A DNA stretch of 64,000 nucleotides from Prescottella defluvii (GCA_029690005.1 CP121458.1:2232001-2296000), one strand, 5' to 3'. Counted from the stretch's first letter, positions 46,402 through 56,390 are shown. Numbers and translations are program-made. The notes: a model not told the origin generated them from the letters alone.

Positions 46402-46812
46402 TCAGCGGAGGTGCCGCTTGATGCGTGCGAGCATCGCGCTCATACCGCGCAGACGCAGCGGACTGACCGTGTCGGCGAGGCCGAGTGCCGAATAGAAGTC
46501 GTCGGGAACCGCGAGAATCGTTGCGGCGCTGTGCCCGTCGAGTCCCTGGTGCAGGATCGACGCGAAGCCCCGGGTCGTCGGCGCCTCGGGTGGTGCGCTG
46601 AAGTGCAGACGGACCTTGTCGAGGTCGCTGCTGTCGACGGCCAGGAACAGGGGCGACTGGCACTCGGGGACCGGCTCCATCGCGCCCTGCTCGAGCTCCG
46701 CAGGCAGCGGTTCCAGCTCGCGGCTGAACTCGAGCAGCAGCTGCAGCTTGTCCTGACCGTCGACGGCGGCGAAGTCGTCGACGATCTCGGCGAGGCTCTC
46801 CGGCAGGCTCAC
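46402..46812 (-). CDS. SufE-family sulfur acceptor protein
   Basis: A 136-residue protein. The family Cys is in [14 protein letters not shown] (~C51). [20 protein letters not shown] and [20 protein letters not shown] complete the SufE fold. SufE accepts persulfide sulfur from cysteine desulfurase and passes it on in Fe-S or other thiol transfer. ATG 46812 overlaps the sseA stop by 4 bp, so a rhodanese and a SufE act together, the same pairing as Rv3283-Rv3284. Confidence 0.9.
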   Translation of the reverse strand: MSLPESLAEIVDDFAAVDGQDKLQLLLEFSRELEPLPAELEQGAMEPVPECQSPLFLAVDSSDLDKVRLHFSAPPEAPTTRGFASILHQGLDGHSAATILAVPDDFYSALGLADTVSPLRLRGMSAMLARIKRHLR

Positions 46813-47729
46813 GAAGCGGCTTCCTCGGTGGAACCGGAAGTCGTGCCGGGCACAGCACCCGGATCATCACCCTTGACGATCGGGACCCGCACGACATTGC
46901 CCCACTCGGTCCACGAACCGTCGTAGTTCCGGACGTTCGGGTATCCGAGCAGGTGCGTCAGGACGAACCACGTGTGGCTGGACCGCTCACCGATCCGGCA
47001 GTACGCGATCACGTCGTCGCGGCGCGAGAACTCAGAGTAGATCTCCTCGAGCTCGGGGAGGCTGCGGAAGCGTCCGTCCGGGGCCGCCGCCGCGCCCACG
47101 GGATCGACACCGCGGTCGGGATGTGGCCGCCTCGCAGCGCGCCCTCCTCCGGGTAGTCGGGCATGTGGGTGCGCTCGCCCGTGTACTCCTGCGGGGACCG
47201 CACGTCCACCAGCGGGCCGTTGCCCAGATGCGCGAGCACGTCGTCCCGGAACGCGCGGATCGAGCTGTCGTCGCGCGCCACCACCGGGTACTGCGTGGGC
47301 GCCGGAGCGGGCACGTCGAGCGTGGTGTCCCGGTTCTCCGACAGCCACGCGTCGCGGCCGCCGTCGAGCAGGCGGACGTCCTGGTGGCCGAACAGCGTGA
47401 ACACCCACAGCGCGTACGCCGCCCACCAGTTGCTCTTGTCGCCGTAGATCACGACGGTGTCGTCGCGTTCGATGCCCTTGCGGCTCATCAGATCGGCGAA
47501 CGCGGCGCCGTCGATGTAGTCGCGGGTGACCGGGTCGTTGAGGTCCAGGTGCCAGTCGATCTTCACCGCGCCGGGGATGTGGCCGATGTCGTAGAGAAGC
47601 ACGTCCTCGTCCGACTCCACCACCTTCACGCCGGGGGCGCCCAGGTTGACTGACAGCCACTCGGTCGACGAGTCGCTCCGGATGGGTGTACGAAGCGAAC
47701 GCGGGATTGGGATCGGGTGCGACGGGCAC
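46809..47729 (-). CDS. sseA: Thiosulfate sulfurtransferase, rhodanese (two apparent frameshifts)
   Basis: About 307 residues, two rhodanese domains. The first has [20 protein letters not shown]; the second ends with the active Cys in [15 protein letters not shown]. It transfers sulfane sulfur and is coupled to SufE. Frame breaks: near 47665-47668, where ~2 bases are missing between YTHPERLV and STEWLSVNL, and near 47089-47092, where one G gives [16 protein letters not shown] 47729 follows AGGAG by 8-12 nt. Motifs flank both breaks without gaps, which argues for sequence errors. Confidence 0.88.
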   Translation of the reverse strand: MPVAPDPNPAFASYTHPERLVDRVAVSQPGRPRREGGGVGRGRASLRHRPHPRRGEDRLAPGPQRPGHPRLHRRRRVRRSDEPQGHRTRRHRRDLRRQEQLVGGVRAVGVHAVRPPGRPPARRRPRRVAVGEPGHHARRARSGAHAVPGGGARRQLDPRVPGRRARASGQRPAGGRAVPAGVHGRAHPHARLPGGGRAARRPHPDRGVDPVGAAAAPDGRFRSLPELEEIYSEFSRRDDVIAYCRIGERSSHTWFVLTHLLGYPNVRNYDGSWTEWGNVVRVPIVKGDDPGAVPGTTSGSTEEAAS

Positions 47730-47845
47730 GGGTGGGCTCCTGAGGCAGGTGTGTGTGGAGGGTTGTCCACTACCGATTCTATGTGGTCGCTCGTTCGGCA
47801 GAGTGACCGATCTCGCGCGCACTAACCTAGGTACTGTCGGGCCCC

Positions 47846-48235
47846 GTGACGAGCCCCGACGCCCGCAGCGGCGACCTGGCCACCCGCGCCGACGTCGATC
47901 GATTGCTGCGCCGCTTCTACGAGCGAGCCATGGTCGACCCGCTGCTCGCTCCCGTCTTCGAGACCCTCAGGGTCGTCGGACTCGACGAGCACCTGCCGGT
48001 GGTCGGTGACTTCTGGGAGCAGATCCTGTTCCGGACCACCCGCTATCAGGGCGATTTCGTGCCGGTCCACGAGGCGCTGCATCGGCAGCACGGACTGACC
48101 GACGAGCGGTTCCGGCGATGGCTGGAGTTGTGGTGCGAGACCGTGGACGAATCCTTCGCGGGCACCGACGCGGAGCGGGCCAAGTCCAAGGCGCGCGCGA
48201 TGGCGGCGGCGCTTCAGCGCGGCCGGGGTCGGTGA
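47846..48235 (+). CDS. Group III truncated hemoglobin
   Basis: A 129-residue globin. [20 protein letters not shown] is helix [22 protein letters not shown] the C-E region, and [22 protein letters not shown] holds the proximal His (one of the two in this block) with the conserved Trp in helix G. There is no glycine-pair motif typical of groups I and II. These globins bind O2 or NO; physiological role is unknown. Start GTG 47846. The only plus-strand gene in the sseA-maf interval, 116 bp from the sseA start. Confidence 0.85.
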   Translation: MTSPDARSGDLATRADVDRLLRRFYERAMVDPLLAPVFETLRVVGLDEHLPVVGDFWEQILFRTTRYQGDFVPVHEALHRQHGLTDERFRRWLELWCETVDESFAGTDAERAKSKARAMAAALQRGRGR

Positions 48236-48242
48236 GCTGGGT

Positions 48243-48887
48243 CTAGCGGACCAGCGAGTTCGCGGACCAGAGTGCGGCGATCGATACACCGACGTCGGAC
48301 AGCAGTCGCCGCACCAGCGGCAGGCCGATACCGATGACGCTCGACGGATCGCCCTCGAGCTTCTCCACGAACCAGCCGCCGAGGCTGTCGAGCGTGAACG
48401 CTCCCGCGACCTTCAGCGGTTCGCCGGTGGCGAGATAGGCCTCGAGGTCCTCGTCGGACGGGGATGAGAAGTGGACGACGGTGCCACTGTGATCGGACGC
48501 GTCGGCGATGATCGTGCCGTCGGCGATCCGTAGGACGCTGTGTCCGGTGAGGAGCGTGGCGCTGCGGCCGGCCATGGACTTCCAGCGGCGGCGTGCGACG
48601 TCGACGGTGTGGGGCTTGCCCTGCAGTTCGCCGTCGATGAGCAGCATCGAGTCGCAGCCGATCACGACGGCATCGGTGATGCCCTCGGCGACCAGGGCGG
48701 GAATCACGTCGCGGGCCTTGGCCTCGGCGAGCGTGGTGACGACCAGTTCGGGGGCTGCGGACGGGCCCAGCCGGTCGATGACGGCGTCCTCGTCCACGCC
48801 GGAGACACGGACGGTGGGTTCGACCCCGGCGCCCCGCAGCACGGACAGCCGTGCAGGGGACGCCGAGGCGAGAACCAGGTGGGTCAC
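48243..48887 (-). CDS. maf: Nucleoside triphosphate pyrophosphatase, Maf family
   Basis: A 214-residue protein with VLASASPARLSVLRGAGVEP (nucleotide loop), ELVVTTLAEAKARDV, VIGCDSMLLIDGELQGKP and FTLDSLGGWFVEKLEGDPSS. Maf enzymes hydrolyse dTTP/UTP or modified nucleotides, limiting misincorporation. GTG 48887 gives the standard N-terminus. It lies 16 bp after accE5 on the same strand and so is the last gene of the accD5-accE5-maf operon. Confidence 0.92.
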   Translation of the reverse strand: MTHLVLASASPARLSVLRGAGVEPTVRVSGVDEDAVIDRLGPSAAPELVVTTLAEAKARDVIPALVAEGITDAVVIGCDSMLLIDGELQGKPHTVDVARRRWKSMAGRSATLLTGHSVLRIADGTIIADASDHSGTVVHFSSPSDEDLEAYLATGEPLKVAGAFTLDSLGGWFVEKLEGDPSSVIGIGLPLVRRLLSDVGVSIAALWSANSLVR

Positions 48888-48903
48888 TCGATGAACCGTT
48901 CGA

Positions 48904-49257
48904 TCAGAACGGGCGCGAGGCGACCGGGTTGCCGAACGAGTACGGGGAGAACGGCGCATACCCGCGGTGCATACGGGTGGGTGCGCCCCACGTCTCGGGC
49001 GGCAGGCCGTCGCCGGCGGGCTCGCCGGAGGCCGCCGCCGCGGACAGCACCGCGACGAGCACGGCGACATCCTCGTCGGTCGGGTTGCCCTTGACGACCG
49101 TGATCAGCGGAGACTTCGGGCCCGACGCGACGTCGGGCTCCAGGCCTGCGACAGCTTCAGCCAACGCGGCTCCTTCGAGCGTCGAGCCGTCGACCGCTGC
49201 CGCGCCGTCCAGCAGCTCGGCGTCGGTGAGCACGTCTTCCCGGGTTGTGGCTGTCAT
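48904..49257 (-). CDS. accE5: Acyl-CoA carboxylase epsilon subunit
   Basis: A 117-residue protein. The C-terminal ~60 residues ([20 protein letters not shown] and [20 protein letters not shown]) match the actinobacterial epsilon subunit that stabilises the AccA-AccD complex. The N-terminal half is acidic and probably disordered. ATG 49257 overlaps the accD5 stop by 4 bp, so epsilon and beta subunits are made together. Confidence 0.93.
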   Translation of the reverse strand: MTATTREDVLTDAELLDGAAAVDGSTLEGAALAEAVAGLEPDVASGPKSPLITVVKGNPTDEDVAVLVAVLSAAAASGEPAGDGLPPETWGAPTRMHRGYAPFSPYSFGNPVASRPF

Positions 49258-50893
49258 AGGGGGATGTTCCCATGCTTCTTGGGCGGAAGCGAAACCATCT
49301 TGCGCTCGAGCAGACGCAGAGCGGAGACGATCTGTCCGCGGGTGTGCGACGGAGGGATGACGGCGTCGATGTAACCACGCTCGGCCGCAACGTACGGGTT
49401 CACCAGGGTGTCCTCGTACTCCTGCTGCAGCTGCAGGCGCAGCGCGTCGACATCCTCACCGTTCTTGGCGGCCTCGAGCAGCTGCTTGCGGTAGACGAAG
49501 CCGACGGCTCCGGACGCGCCCATGACCGCGATCTGCGCGGTCGGCCACGCCAGGTTGACGTCCGCGCCCATGTGCTTGGACCCCATGACGTCGTACGCGC
49601 CGCCGTACGCCTTGCGGGTGATGACGGTGATCTTGCCGACCGTGGCCTCGCCGTACGCGTACAGCAGCTTGGCACCGCGGCGGATGATGCCGTTGTACTC
49701 CTGCTCGGTACCCGGGAGGAAGCCCGGGACGTCGACCAGCGTGATGATCGGGACGTTGAACGCGTCGCAGGTGCGGACGAAGCGCGCGGCCTTCTCGGAC
49801 GCGTCGATGTCGAGGCAGCCCGCGAACTGCGTGGGCTGGTTCGCCACGATGCCGACGCTGCGGCCGTCGACGCGGCCGAAGCCGACGATGACGTTCATGG
49901 CGCGGCCGGCCTGCACCTCGAGGAATTCGTCGTCATCGAGGATGCGACGGATGACCTCGTGCATGTCGTACGGCTGGTTCGCCGAGTCCGGGATCAGCGT
50001 GTCGAGCTCGCGGTCCTCGTCGGTGAGCGAGTCCTCGATCGAGCCGACGATCGGATCGGACGGCGCCAGGCGCGGAGCCGCGGCCTGGTTGTTGCTCGGC
50101 AGGTAGGACAGCAGGTCCTTGACGTAGTCGAGGGCGTCCTGCTCGCCGGAAGCGACGTAGTGCGCGACACCGGACTTCGCCATGTGGGTCCGGCGCCGCC
50201 CAGATCCTCCATGGTGACGTCCTCACCGGTGACGGTCTTGATGACGTCCGGGCCGGTGACGAACATCTGGCTGGCCTCGTCGACCATGACCACGAAGTCG
50301 GTCAGCGCGGGGGAGTAGACGTGGCCGCCGGCAGCCGGGCCCATGATCAGGGAGATCTGCGGGATGACACCCGAGGCCTGGACGTTGCGGTGGAAGATCT
50401 CGCCGTACAGGCCGAGCGAGACGACGCCCTCCTGGATACGCGCGCCGGCGCCCTCGTTGATGCCGATCAGCGGGCGGCCGGTCTTGAGCGCCAGGTCCAT
50501 GACCTTGACGATCTTCTCGCCGTAGATCTCGCCGAGGCTGCCGCCGAACACGGTGGCGTCCTGGCTGAAGACACAGACGTCGCGGCCGTCGATGGTGCCG
50601 TAGCCGGTGACGACGCCGTCACCGACGGGACGGTTGTCGGCAAGGCCGAAGTTGGTGCTGCGGTGCCGGGCCAGGGCGTCGAGCTCGACGAACGAGCCCT
50701 CGTCCAGGAGCGCGTGAATGCGCTCGCGCGCAGTCAGCTTGCCCTTGGCGTGGACCTTCTCGACGGCTGCTTCGCCCATCGGCTGCATTGCCTGCGCCTG
50801 GCGGCTGCGCAGGTCAGCGAGCTTTCCCGCCGTCGTGTGGATATCCGGGGTGTTCGCCGCCTCCGCCGCGGCTGGCTCCTGCACACTGGTCAT
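49254..50893 (-). CDS. accD5: Acyl-CoA carboxylase beta subunit (apparent frameshift)
   Basis: About 546 residues, a carboxyltransferase of the PCC type. [40 protein letters not shown] (first oxyanion hole), [20 protein letters not shown] and [20 protein letters not shown] (second) are conserved. It carboxylates propionyl/acyl-CoA using biotin from AccA3, supplying methylmalonyl-CoA for methyl-branched lipids. Frame break at 50188-50192; one G gives [16 protein letters not shown]. Start ATG 50893 is divergent from birA, with a 15-bp palindrome in the gap. Confidence 0.95.
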
Positions 50894-50946
50894 GGGAAGT
50901 GAGCTAACCAGGTCTCCGGGGCCTCCGTCGAGCGAGGTCGGGTTGC

Positions 50947-50961
50947 GTTGAATTATTCAAC
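50947..50961. promoter_or_regulatory. Perfect palindrome between accD5 and birA
   Basis: GTTGAAT-T-ATTCAAC, 7-bp arms and a single centre base. On the accD5 strand, TTGGAA and TAGGTT with 18-bp spacing would place the transcription start inside the palindrome, a position where a bound protein would repress accD5. BirA here lacks a DNA-binding domain, so another regulator is needed. Confidence 0.5.
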
Positions 50962-50996
50962 CTAAGCTACTGACGAGTCACTTTCCAAGCGCATCT

Positions 50997-51002
50997 TAGG
51001 CT
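50997..51002 (+). promoter_or_regulatory. Putative -10 box of birA
   Basis: TAGGCT, 6 nt before ATG 51009. No ribosome site is present between them, so the message is probably leaderless. Confidence 0.45.
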
Positions 51003-51008
51003 GGACGG

Positions 51009-51841
51009 ATGTGGACCGATCTGAACCGCCCCCCGCTCGATGTCGACGCGCTGCGACGCGCTCTTGTTCGTGACGCGGGCGGTGATCCGGACGCGTTCTG
51101 GTCCCGGCTCGACGTGGTTGCGGAGACCGGGTCCACCAACGCCGACCTACTGGCCCGCCCGCAGGGTCCGGACTACACGCGCAGCGTTCTGATCGCCGAG
51201 TTCCAGTCCGGCGGCCGGGGCCGGCACGCCCGGCCGTGGGTGAGCGCCCCCGCGCCCTGGTCACGGTGTCCGCGGTCCTCGACATGCCCGGGATGGATCT
51301 GGCCGACATCGGGTGGCTGCCGTTGCTGTCGGGCATCGCGGTGGTCGACGCACTGCGCAAGGTCGCCGAGGTCGACGCGGAACTGAAGTGGCCCAACGAC
51401 GTACTGATCGACGGGCGCAAGGTTGCGGGAATCCTCGCCGAGGTCGCATCGACCGCGCCGGTTCCGACGATCGTCGTGGGGGTCGGGCTGAACGTGAGCC
51501 TCACCGAGGACGAACTGCCGGTGCCGACGGCGACGTCGCTGGCCCTCGAGGGCGCGGCCGTCACCGACCGCACCGTCCTGGTGCGCGCGATGCTCCGCGA
51601 ACTGGCACGGCGGTGGCGCGAGTGGGAGGGCGCCGGCTGGAAGGTCGACGACCTCGCGGCGGCGTACCGGGAGCGGTGCGGAACCCTCGGTCGCCTGGTA
51701 CGCGCCGAGCTCCCGGGGAACCGGGAGCTCGTGGGTGTTGCGACCGACGTCGACGTCGAGGGTCGCATCGTGATCAAGGCAGAGGGTGAGTCACCGGTCG
51801 CGGTGTCGGCCGGTGACATCACTCATCTGCGCGCTGTCTGA
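51009..51841 (+). CDS. birA: Biotin-[acetyl-CoA-carboxylase] ligase (apparent frameshift)
   Basis: About 277 residues. GSTNADLLAR, FQSGGRGRHARPWVS (adenylate loop), KWPNDVLIDGRKVAGIL and VGVGLNVSL are canonical. The protein starts directly with the ligase domain; there is no helix-turn-helix, so it is monofunctional and cannot repress transcription as E. coli BirA does. It should biotinylate AccA3 at its AMKM lysine. The frame breaks in the C-run 51247-51251; one C gives SAPRALVTVSAVL. Divergent from accD5, matching mycobacterial order. Confidence 0.93.
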
Positions 51842-51845
51842 GTGC

Positions 51846-52262
51846 TCAGGCAGTCTCGGGGTGCCACGTGGAGACGGCCCAGATCACCACGATGTCGAGC
51901 GCGATGATCAGGATCGACCACATCGGGTACCACGGGATCCACAGGAAGTTCGCGATGATCGACAGCGCCGCGAGGATGATCGCGCACACGCGTGCCCAGG
52001 TCGCTCCGGTCAACAGCGCCAGGCCCACGAGCACGACGACGATGCCGAGGACCAGGTGGATCAATCCCCACGTCGTGAGGTTGAACTGATACACGTACTG
52101 GGGGCCGACGACGAAAACGTCGTCCTTGGCCAGCGCCGAGATTCCCTGGAAGATCTCCAGAATTCCGACGGTCATCAGAATGATCGCGGCAGCGATCGAC
52201 GTACCCGCCGCGAATCCCTGTTTTGCGCCACCGCCCGAAGCGTGCGTCGTCGGTGTGGTCAT
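51846..52262 (-). CDS. DUF7144-type four-helix membrane protein
   Basis: A 138-residue membrane protein. AGTSIAAAIILMTVGILEIF, then a loop (GISALAKDDVFVVGPQYVYQ), then WGLIHLVLGIVVVLVGLALL and ARVCAIILAALSIIANFLWI plus a last helix ending WAVSTWHPETA. This matches a broad actinobacterial family annotated only by DUF number. AGGGGAA precedes ATG 52262. It is divergent from the HdeD-like gene across 221 bp in which I see no clear operator; both may share stress control. Confidence 0.8.
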   Translation of the reverse strand: MTTPTTHASGGGAKQGFAAGTSIAAAIILMTVGILEIFQGISALAKDDVFVVGPQYVYQFNLTTWGLIHLVLGIVVVLVGLALLTGATWARVCAIILAALSIIANFLWIPWYPMWSILIIALDIVVIWAVSTWHPETA

Positions 52263-52483
52263 TGCAGTTCCCCTCTCGATCGGTTGCGAAAACCTCGCTG
52301 GAGAAGCCAATCCATCGGCTGGAGTTTCCGCCGTTTTCGGCGGTGAATCCTCACCCCTGGCGGGTGAAAATGTGTTCGGGGTCGCAGTTGTGAATTGACT
52401 GTGCGCGCAATCGCTCGGGGAGCGTCGTTTGCTGCTACTTTGACGCTGATCCAGCAAATCTTGGGCGGTGGAGGGGTAGAGAG

Positions 52484-53083
52484 ATGAATGCTCAACAGGG
52501 AATGTCCGAAGGGGCCGCCGGTACGTGGGCTGCCGCCGAGTCCCGCGAATTGGAGACGGCCGGTCGATTCCTGACCGGGCTGACGGTCGTCTTCGGACTA
52601 CTCACCCTCGGTCTCGGAATCGCGGTTCTCGTGTGGCCCAATGCGACACTCTTCGTGGTCGCGGTGCTCATCGCGATCCAGGTGTTCGCTTTCGGCATCA
52701 TTCAGATCGTCCGGTCCTTCGCCGAGGTCGGTGCGCCGACGTCGGCTCGCACGTTGACCGGTCTGTCGGGTGCCCTGGCGATCCTGCTGGGATTCCTCGT
52801 TCTTCGTAGCCCACTTCAGACATTGGTCATCATCGCCCTCGTCATCGGCGCGTGGTGGGTGTTCCGCGGTGTGCTCGACATCGTGGCTGGTGCGTCGGAG
52901 GTGCGCGGTCACCGCGCGGCCAGCATCATTCTCGGCATCATCAGCGTCGCCGCGGGTGCGATCGTGCTGCTCCAGCCGGAGCTGTCGCTCGGGGTCTTCG
53001 TCATCGTCGTCGGCGTCTGGATGATCCTCTACGGCCTCGTCGTCATCGCCGCGCCGTTCGTGGCCCGTCGCGCCATCCGCTGA
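52484..53083 (+). CDS. HdeD-like (DUF308) membrane protein
   Basis: A 199-residue protein with six hydrophobic segments arranged as three pairs (TGLTVVFGLLTLGLGIAVL; LFVVAVLIAIQVFAFGIIQI; LAILLGFLVLRSP; ALVIGAWWVFRGVLDIV; SIILGIISVAAGAIVLLQPE; VFVIVVGVWMILYGLVV), as in HdeD acid-resistance proteins. RSFAEVGAP and GHRAASIILG occupy conserved loops. Start ATG 52484 follows GGAGGGG. Role in acid or envelope stress is family-based inference. The upstream 52263-52483 gap holds the divergent promoters. Confidence 0.82.
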   Translation: MNAQQGMSEGAAGTWAAAESRELETAGRFLTGLTVVFGLLTLGLGIAVLVWPNATLFVVAVLIAIQVFAFGIIQIVRSFAEVGAPTSARTLTGLSGALAILLGFLVLRSPLQTLVIIALVIGAWWVFRGVLDIVAGASEVRGHRAASIILGIISVAAGAIVLLQPELSLGVFVIVVGVWMILYGLVVIAAPFVARRAIR

Positions 53084-53177
53084 CCAGCTTTCCCGGCTGC
53101 GGGCCGGCCTGATCGTCGCGGCTGTCGACGGTCTCGCGTGACAGGTCGGCGCTGTGCCGACCTGTCACACTCTTTCC

Positions 53178-53779
53178 ATGGGATACCCACAGGACGCCCT
53201 GGCGGCGGACGAGGAACTGGTGCTGCATCGGCATCCGCACTGGAAGATGCTCGTCGTTCCGTCGGTGATCTTCATCCTCGCCACAGCGATCGCGGGATTT
53301 CTGGTGGGGCTGGCGGAGTCACAGTTGACCGGTGGGTCGGTGACCGTGGTGTCGGTCGTGATCGCCGCGGCGTGGCTCGCGATCGTGGTGTGGAAGGTCC
53401 TCGTGCCTGTGCTGCGGTGGAAATCGACGCACTTCATCGTCACCGACCGGCGCGTGATGATCCGGCACGGTGTGCTGACCCACACCGGTATCGACATCCC
53501 GATGAACCGGATCAGCAACGTCCAGTTCCGGCACGGACTCGTCGACCGGATGCTGCGCACCGGGACGCTCATGATCGTCGCATCGTCGGACGACCCCCTA
53601 GAGTTCGACGACATCCCGAGGTTCAGCAGGTGCATTCGCTGCTGTACCACCAGGTCTTCGATTCCACGAATCCTCACCGCGACCACGAGGATCATTACTA
53701 CGACGATCGTTTCTCCCGGCCGGACCAGTGGCCGGGCGCCGCCGGTGAAGATCGTCGGAATCACCGGAAAGGCTGGTAA
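53178..53779 (+). CDS. PH (bPH2/YdbS-like) domain membrane protein (apparent frameshift)
   Basis: About 200 residues. Two N-terminal helices (MLVVPSVIFILATAIAGFLV; VTVVSVVIAAAWLAIVVWKV) anchor a bacterial PH domain: STHFIVTDRRVMIRHGVLTH, DIPMNRISNVQFRHGLVDRM and GTLMIVASSDDP. The C-terminus is rich in His/Asp/Arg. The M. tuberculosis homologue in this position is Rv3278c. Frame break at CCC 53615-53617; one C gives DDIPEVQQVHSLLY. Function is unknown. It lies upstream of an independent two-component pair. Confidence 0.82.
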
Positions 53780-53805
53780 TAGATCCGCTCCGGCCGAACC
53801 GACCG

Positions 53806-53811
53806 TAGGCT
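53806..53811 (+). promoter_or_regulatory. Putative -10 box of OmpR-type regulator
   Basis: TAGGCT, 6 nt before GTG 53818, the same box and spacing as at birA and at the NarL-type kinase gene. Confidence 0.45.
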
Positions 53812-53817
53812 GTCGTC

Positions 53818-54498
53818 GTGACCGCCGTACTGCTTGCCGAAGATGACGAGGCCATCGCCGCTCCGCTGTCGCGTGCACTCGGCCGCGAGGGCTACACCGT
53901 CACGATCGAACAGACCGGGCCCACCGCGCTCGAGCGTGCGCTGACCGGCGAGTTCGAACTGCTGATTCTCGATCTCGGCCTGCCCGGGATGGACGGGCTC
54001 GAAGTGTGTCGGCAGCTGCGTGCGCACAGCCTGGATCTCGCGGTGCTCATGCTCACCGCGCGCACCGACGAGGTGGACTTCGTCGTCGGGTTGGACGCCG
54101 GCGCCGACGACTACGTCGGCAAACCGTTCCGGCTGGCCGAACTCATGGCGCGGGTGCGGGCGCTGCTGCGGCGTAGCGGGGGCGGGGAGGACGTCGTCGT
54201 CGAGGTGGCCGGAATCCGGCTCGAGCCGGCGGCCCGACGGGTCCTCGTCAACGGGTCCGAGGTGGCGCTTGCCAACAAGGAGTACGAACTGCTGCGGGTG
54301 CTGCTCGAGCACGCCGGCCAGGTGGTCTCGCGGGACACGATCCTGCGCGAGGTCTGGGGTGACGTGGAGCTGCGTGGTTCGAAGACCCTCGACATGCACA
54401 TGTCGTGGTTGCGGCGAAAGATCGGCGACGAGGGTGCGGGCGCGGATCGGCGGATCGCCACCGTGCGCGGCGTCGGATTCCGTATCAACACCGACTAG
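53818..54498 (+). CDS. OmpR-family response regulator
   Basis: A 226-residue regulator. LLAEDDEAIAAPLSRALGRE begins the receiver; the phospho-acceptor Asp is in LLILDLGLPGMDGLEV, with LTARTDEVDFVVGLDAGADD and the Lys in VGKPFR. The C-terminal winged helix (~125-226) has ALANKEYELLRVLLEHAGQV, then GSKTLDMHMSWLRRKIGDE and VRGVGFRIN. Start GTG 53818. Only 12 bp separate it from the kinase gene, so they form one two-component operon of unknown stimulus. Confidence 0.95.
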   Translation: MTAVLLAEDDEAIAAPLSRALGREGYTVTIEQTGPTALERALTGEFELLILDLGLPGMDGLEVCRQLRAHSLDLAVLMLTARTDEVDFVVGLDAGADDYVGKPFRLAELMARVRALLRRSGGGEDVVVEVAGIRLEPAARRVLVNGSEVALANKEYELLRVLLEHAGQVVSRDTILREVWGDVELRGSKTLDMHMSWLRRKIGDEGAGADRRIATVRGVGFRINTD

Positions 54499-54510
54499 GT
54501 TCCACACACC

Positions 54511-55834
54511 GTGCGTCGCAGAATCCTCCTGTCGATCCTTGCGGTCGTCATCTTCACCGGTTTGCTGCTCGGTGTCCCGCTGATCTACACCGCGTGGCAA
54601 TGGGTGGAGGACTTCACCCGCAGCGACCTCCAGGGCCGCCTCGACCGGATGGCGGCCGAGATCATCGTGCAGGAGGGCAGCGCCGGCGTCGTCGAGAACG
54701 GGCTGGACACCTCGTCGTTGCGCCTCGTCGTCCCGGAGGGCGGCAAGCTGGTCGTCGTATACCCGACGCCGGAGGAAGGCGCCGCGCGCCTGGACATCGG
54801 TGCTGAGAAGGTGGAGTCACCACTGGTCGAGTCGCTGTCGATGGGGACCTCAGGTTCGTTGCGCCTGGAGGCGCCGTCGGATCGGATGCGGACCCTGCAG
54901 CGGCAAGCGGTCGGTGCGGTGACCCTGCTCGTTCTCGCGTCAATGGGTGCGGGTGCCGGCGTCGCCGTGGTCACCGCGAAACGTCTCGCCGATCCGCTCA
55001 AGGATGTTGCCGAGCGGGCCGCGCGGCTCGCCGAGGGCGATTTCCGGCCCGATTCCCGCCGCCACGGCATCCCCGAACTGGACCGCGTGTCCGACGTGCT
55101 GGACTCGGCGACCGTCGAGATCTCAGGGCGTCTGCAACGCGAACACGCGCTCGTCGCGGACGTGTCCCACCAGCTGCGCAGCCGCCTCACCGCGGTGCGG
55201 CTGCGACTCGACGAGCTGTCGGGCACCCGGACCCCGACGTGGTGCACGAGGCGGAGGAGGCGATGGCGCAGGTCGACCGTCTCACCGTCGCCGTCGACGA
55301 CCTGGTGCGATCGTCGCGCGACAGCGGTGCCGCCAACCGGGAACCGGTGTCGGTGGTGGGGGAGCTTGCGAGCGTCGTGGCGGACTGGCAGGGCCCGTAC
55401 AAGGACGCGGGCCGGGTGCTGCGCCTGCGCGGCGAGCCGAGGCTGACGTCGAAGGCGACCGGATCGCGGCTGCGTGAGGCGGTGTCGGTGCTGATCGACA
55501 ACTCGCTGCAGCACGGCGCCGGCACGTGCACGGTGTCGGTGCGTCTGGTGTCGGGTCCGGCGGCGCGGGGACCGGCACGGGATCACGCGTCTGCGTGGAG
55601 GTGTCCGACGAGGGAGAGGGTGTGAGCGACGAGTTGGCGCCGCACATCTTCGACCGGGGATTCTCGGGGGCCGGGTCGACCGGCGTCGGGCTGGCGCTGG
55701 CGCGAGCACTCGTCGAGGCCGACGGGGGTCGTCTGGAACTGCAGCGTCGCCGGCCGGCGCTGTTCGCGGTGTTCCTCGCTCCCGCTCGGGACGACGTGCC
55801 GACCCGGGTGGCCGGAATCCACGAGCCGCGCTAG
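54511..55834 (+). CDS. Sensor histidine kinase, HisKA type (two apparent frameshifts)
   Basis: About 441 residues. A first membrane helix (LLSILAVVIFTGLLLGVPLI), an extracellular domain of ~110 residues, a second helix (AVGAVTLLVLASMGAGAGV), a HAMP linker (KRLADPLKDVAERAARLAEG), the H-box ALVADVSHQLRSRLTAVRLR, the N-box LIDNSLQHG, and G-boxes DEGEGV and STGVGLALARALVEADGG. Frame breaks at GGG 55221-55223 (joins DELSG to HPDPDVVHEAEEA) and 55559-55561 (a missing G). All kinase boxes survive once repaired. Partner is the upstream OmpR regulator. It ends 4 bp into the convergent GtrA gene. Confidence 0.88.
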
Positions 55835-56382
55835 CTCTGTCCCGGTTCCTCGCCGGTGAGCTCGGCCGCGGGCTCCGGCTGTTCGATCACCTCGTGTTCG
55901 GTGGTCTCCTCCGGGAACACCCACCGGCGGAACGCCCAGAACCGGAACACCATCTGCAGCAGGTTGCCGATGATGTAGTTCAGGACGAAGTCGACGACGA
56001 CCAGCCCCGTGAGGCTCACGGACGATCGGACGTCGAAGATGTTGTTCGCGATGAACAGTGGTGCCGCCGCGATGCCGACGCCGATGCCGCTGATCGTGAA
56101 GAACAGCAGCGCCTCGTGATGCCGCTCGCGGCCACCGCGGTGCTTGAACGACCACTCGCGGTTGAGGACGTAGCTCAGGATCGTCGCGACCACACCCGAG
56201 AAGATCTTCGCGACCACGGGCTTCTGCTCGAGGATCGTCAGGCTCAGGGAGTAGAAGATGGCCAGGTCGACCACCATCGTCGTTCCGCCGACGATTGCAA
56301 ATTTGATCAGTTCGTGGTGGCGGAGGACGACGGCACGGAGGGGCTGAGGAACTCGGCTCAACGCCGCGTCGACGAAAGACAC
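55831..56382 (-). CDS. GtrA family membrane protein
   Basis: A 183-residue four-helix protein. HELIKFAIVGGTTMVVDLAI is the signature first helix, with ILSYVLNREWSFKHRGGRER, LFFTISGIGVGIAAAPLFIA and NYIIGNLLQMVFRFWAFRRW. GtrA proteins move polyprenyl-linked sugars across the membrane for cell wall or glycan assembly. GTG 56382 (VSFVDAALSRV) is chosen because TACAAT lies 8 nt upstream; a longer start at 56418 is possible. The homologous gene (Rv3277) also precedes purK in mycobacteria. Confidence 0.88.
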   Translation of the reverse strand: MSFVDAALSRVPQPLRAVVLRHHELIKFAIVGGTTMVVDLAIFYSLSLTILEQKPVVAKIFSGVVATILSYVLNREWSFKHRGGRERHHEALLFFTISGIGVGIAAAPLFIANNIFDVRSSVSLTGLVVVDFVLNYIIGNLLQMVFRFWAFRRWVFPEETTEHEVIEQPEPAAELTGEEPGQS

Positions 56383-56390
56383 AACGAAGT

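Noticed and set aside
42899..50893. accA3, accD5 and sseA as pseudogenes
   Set aside because: Each is repaired by one or two bases, with all catalytic motifs intact on both sides. They are essential or conserved in relatives, so decay is unlikely.
51009..51841. BirA as repressor of the carboxylase genes
   Set aside because: The protein begins with the ligase domain and has no helix-turn-helix, so it cannot bind DNA like E. coli BirA.
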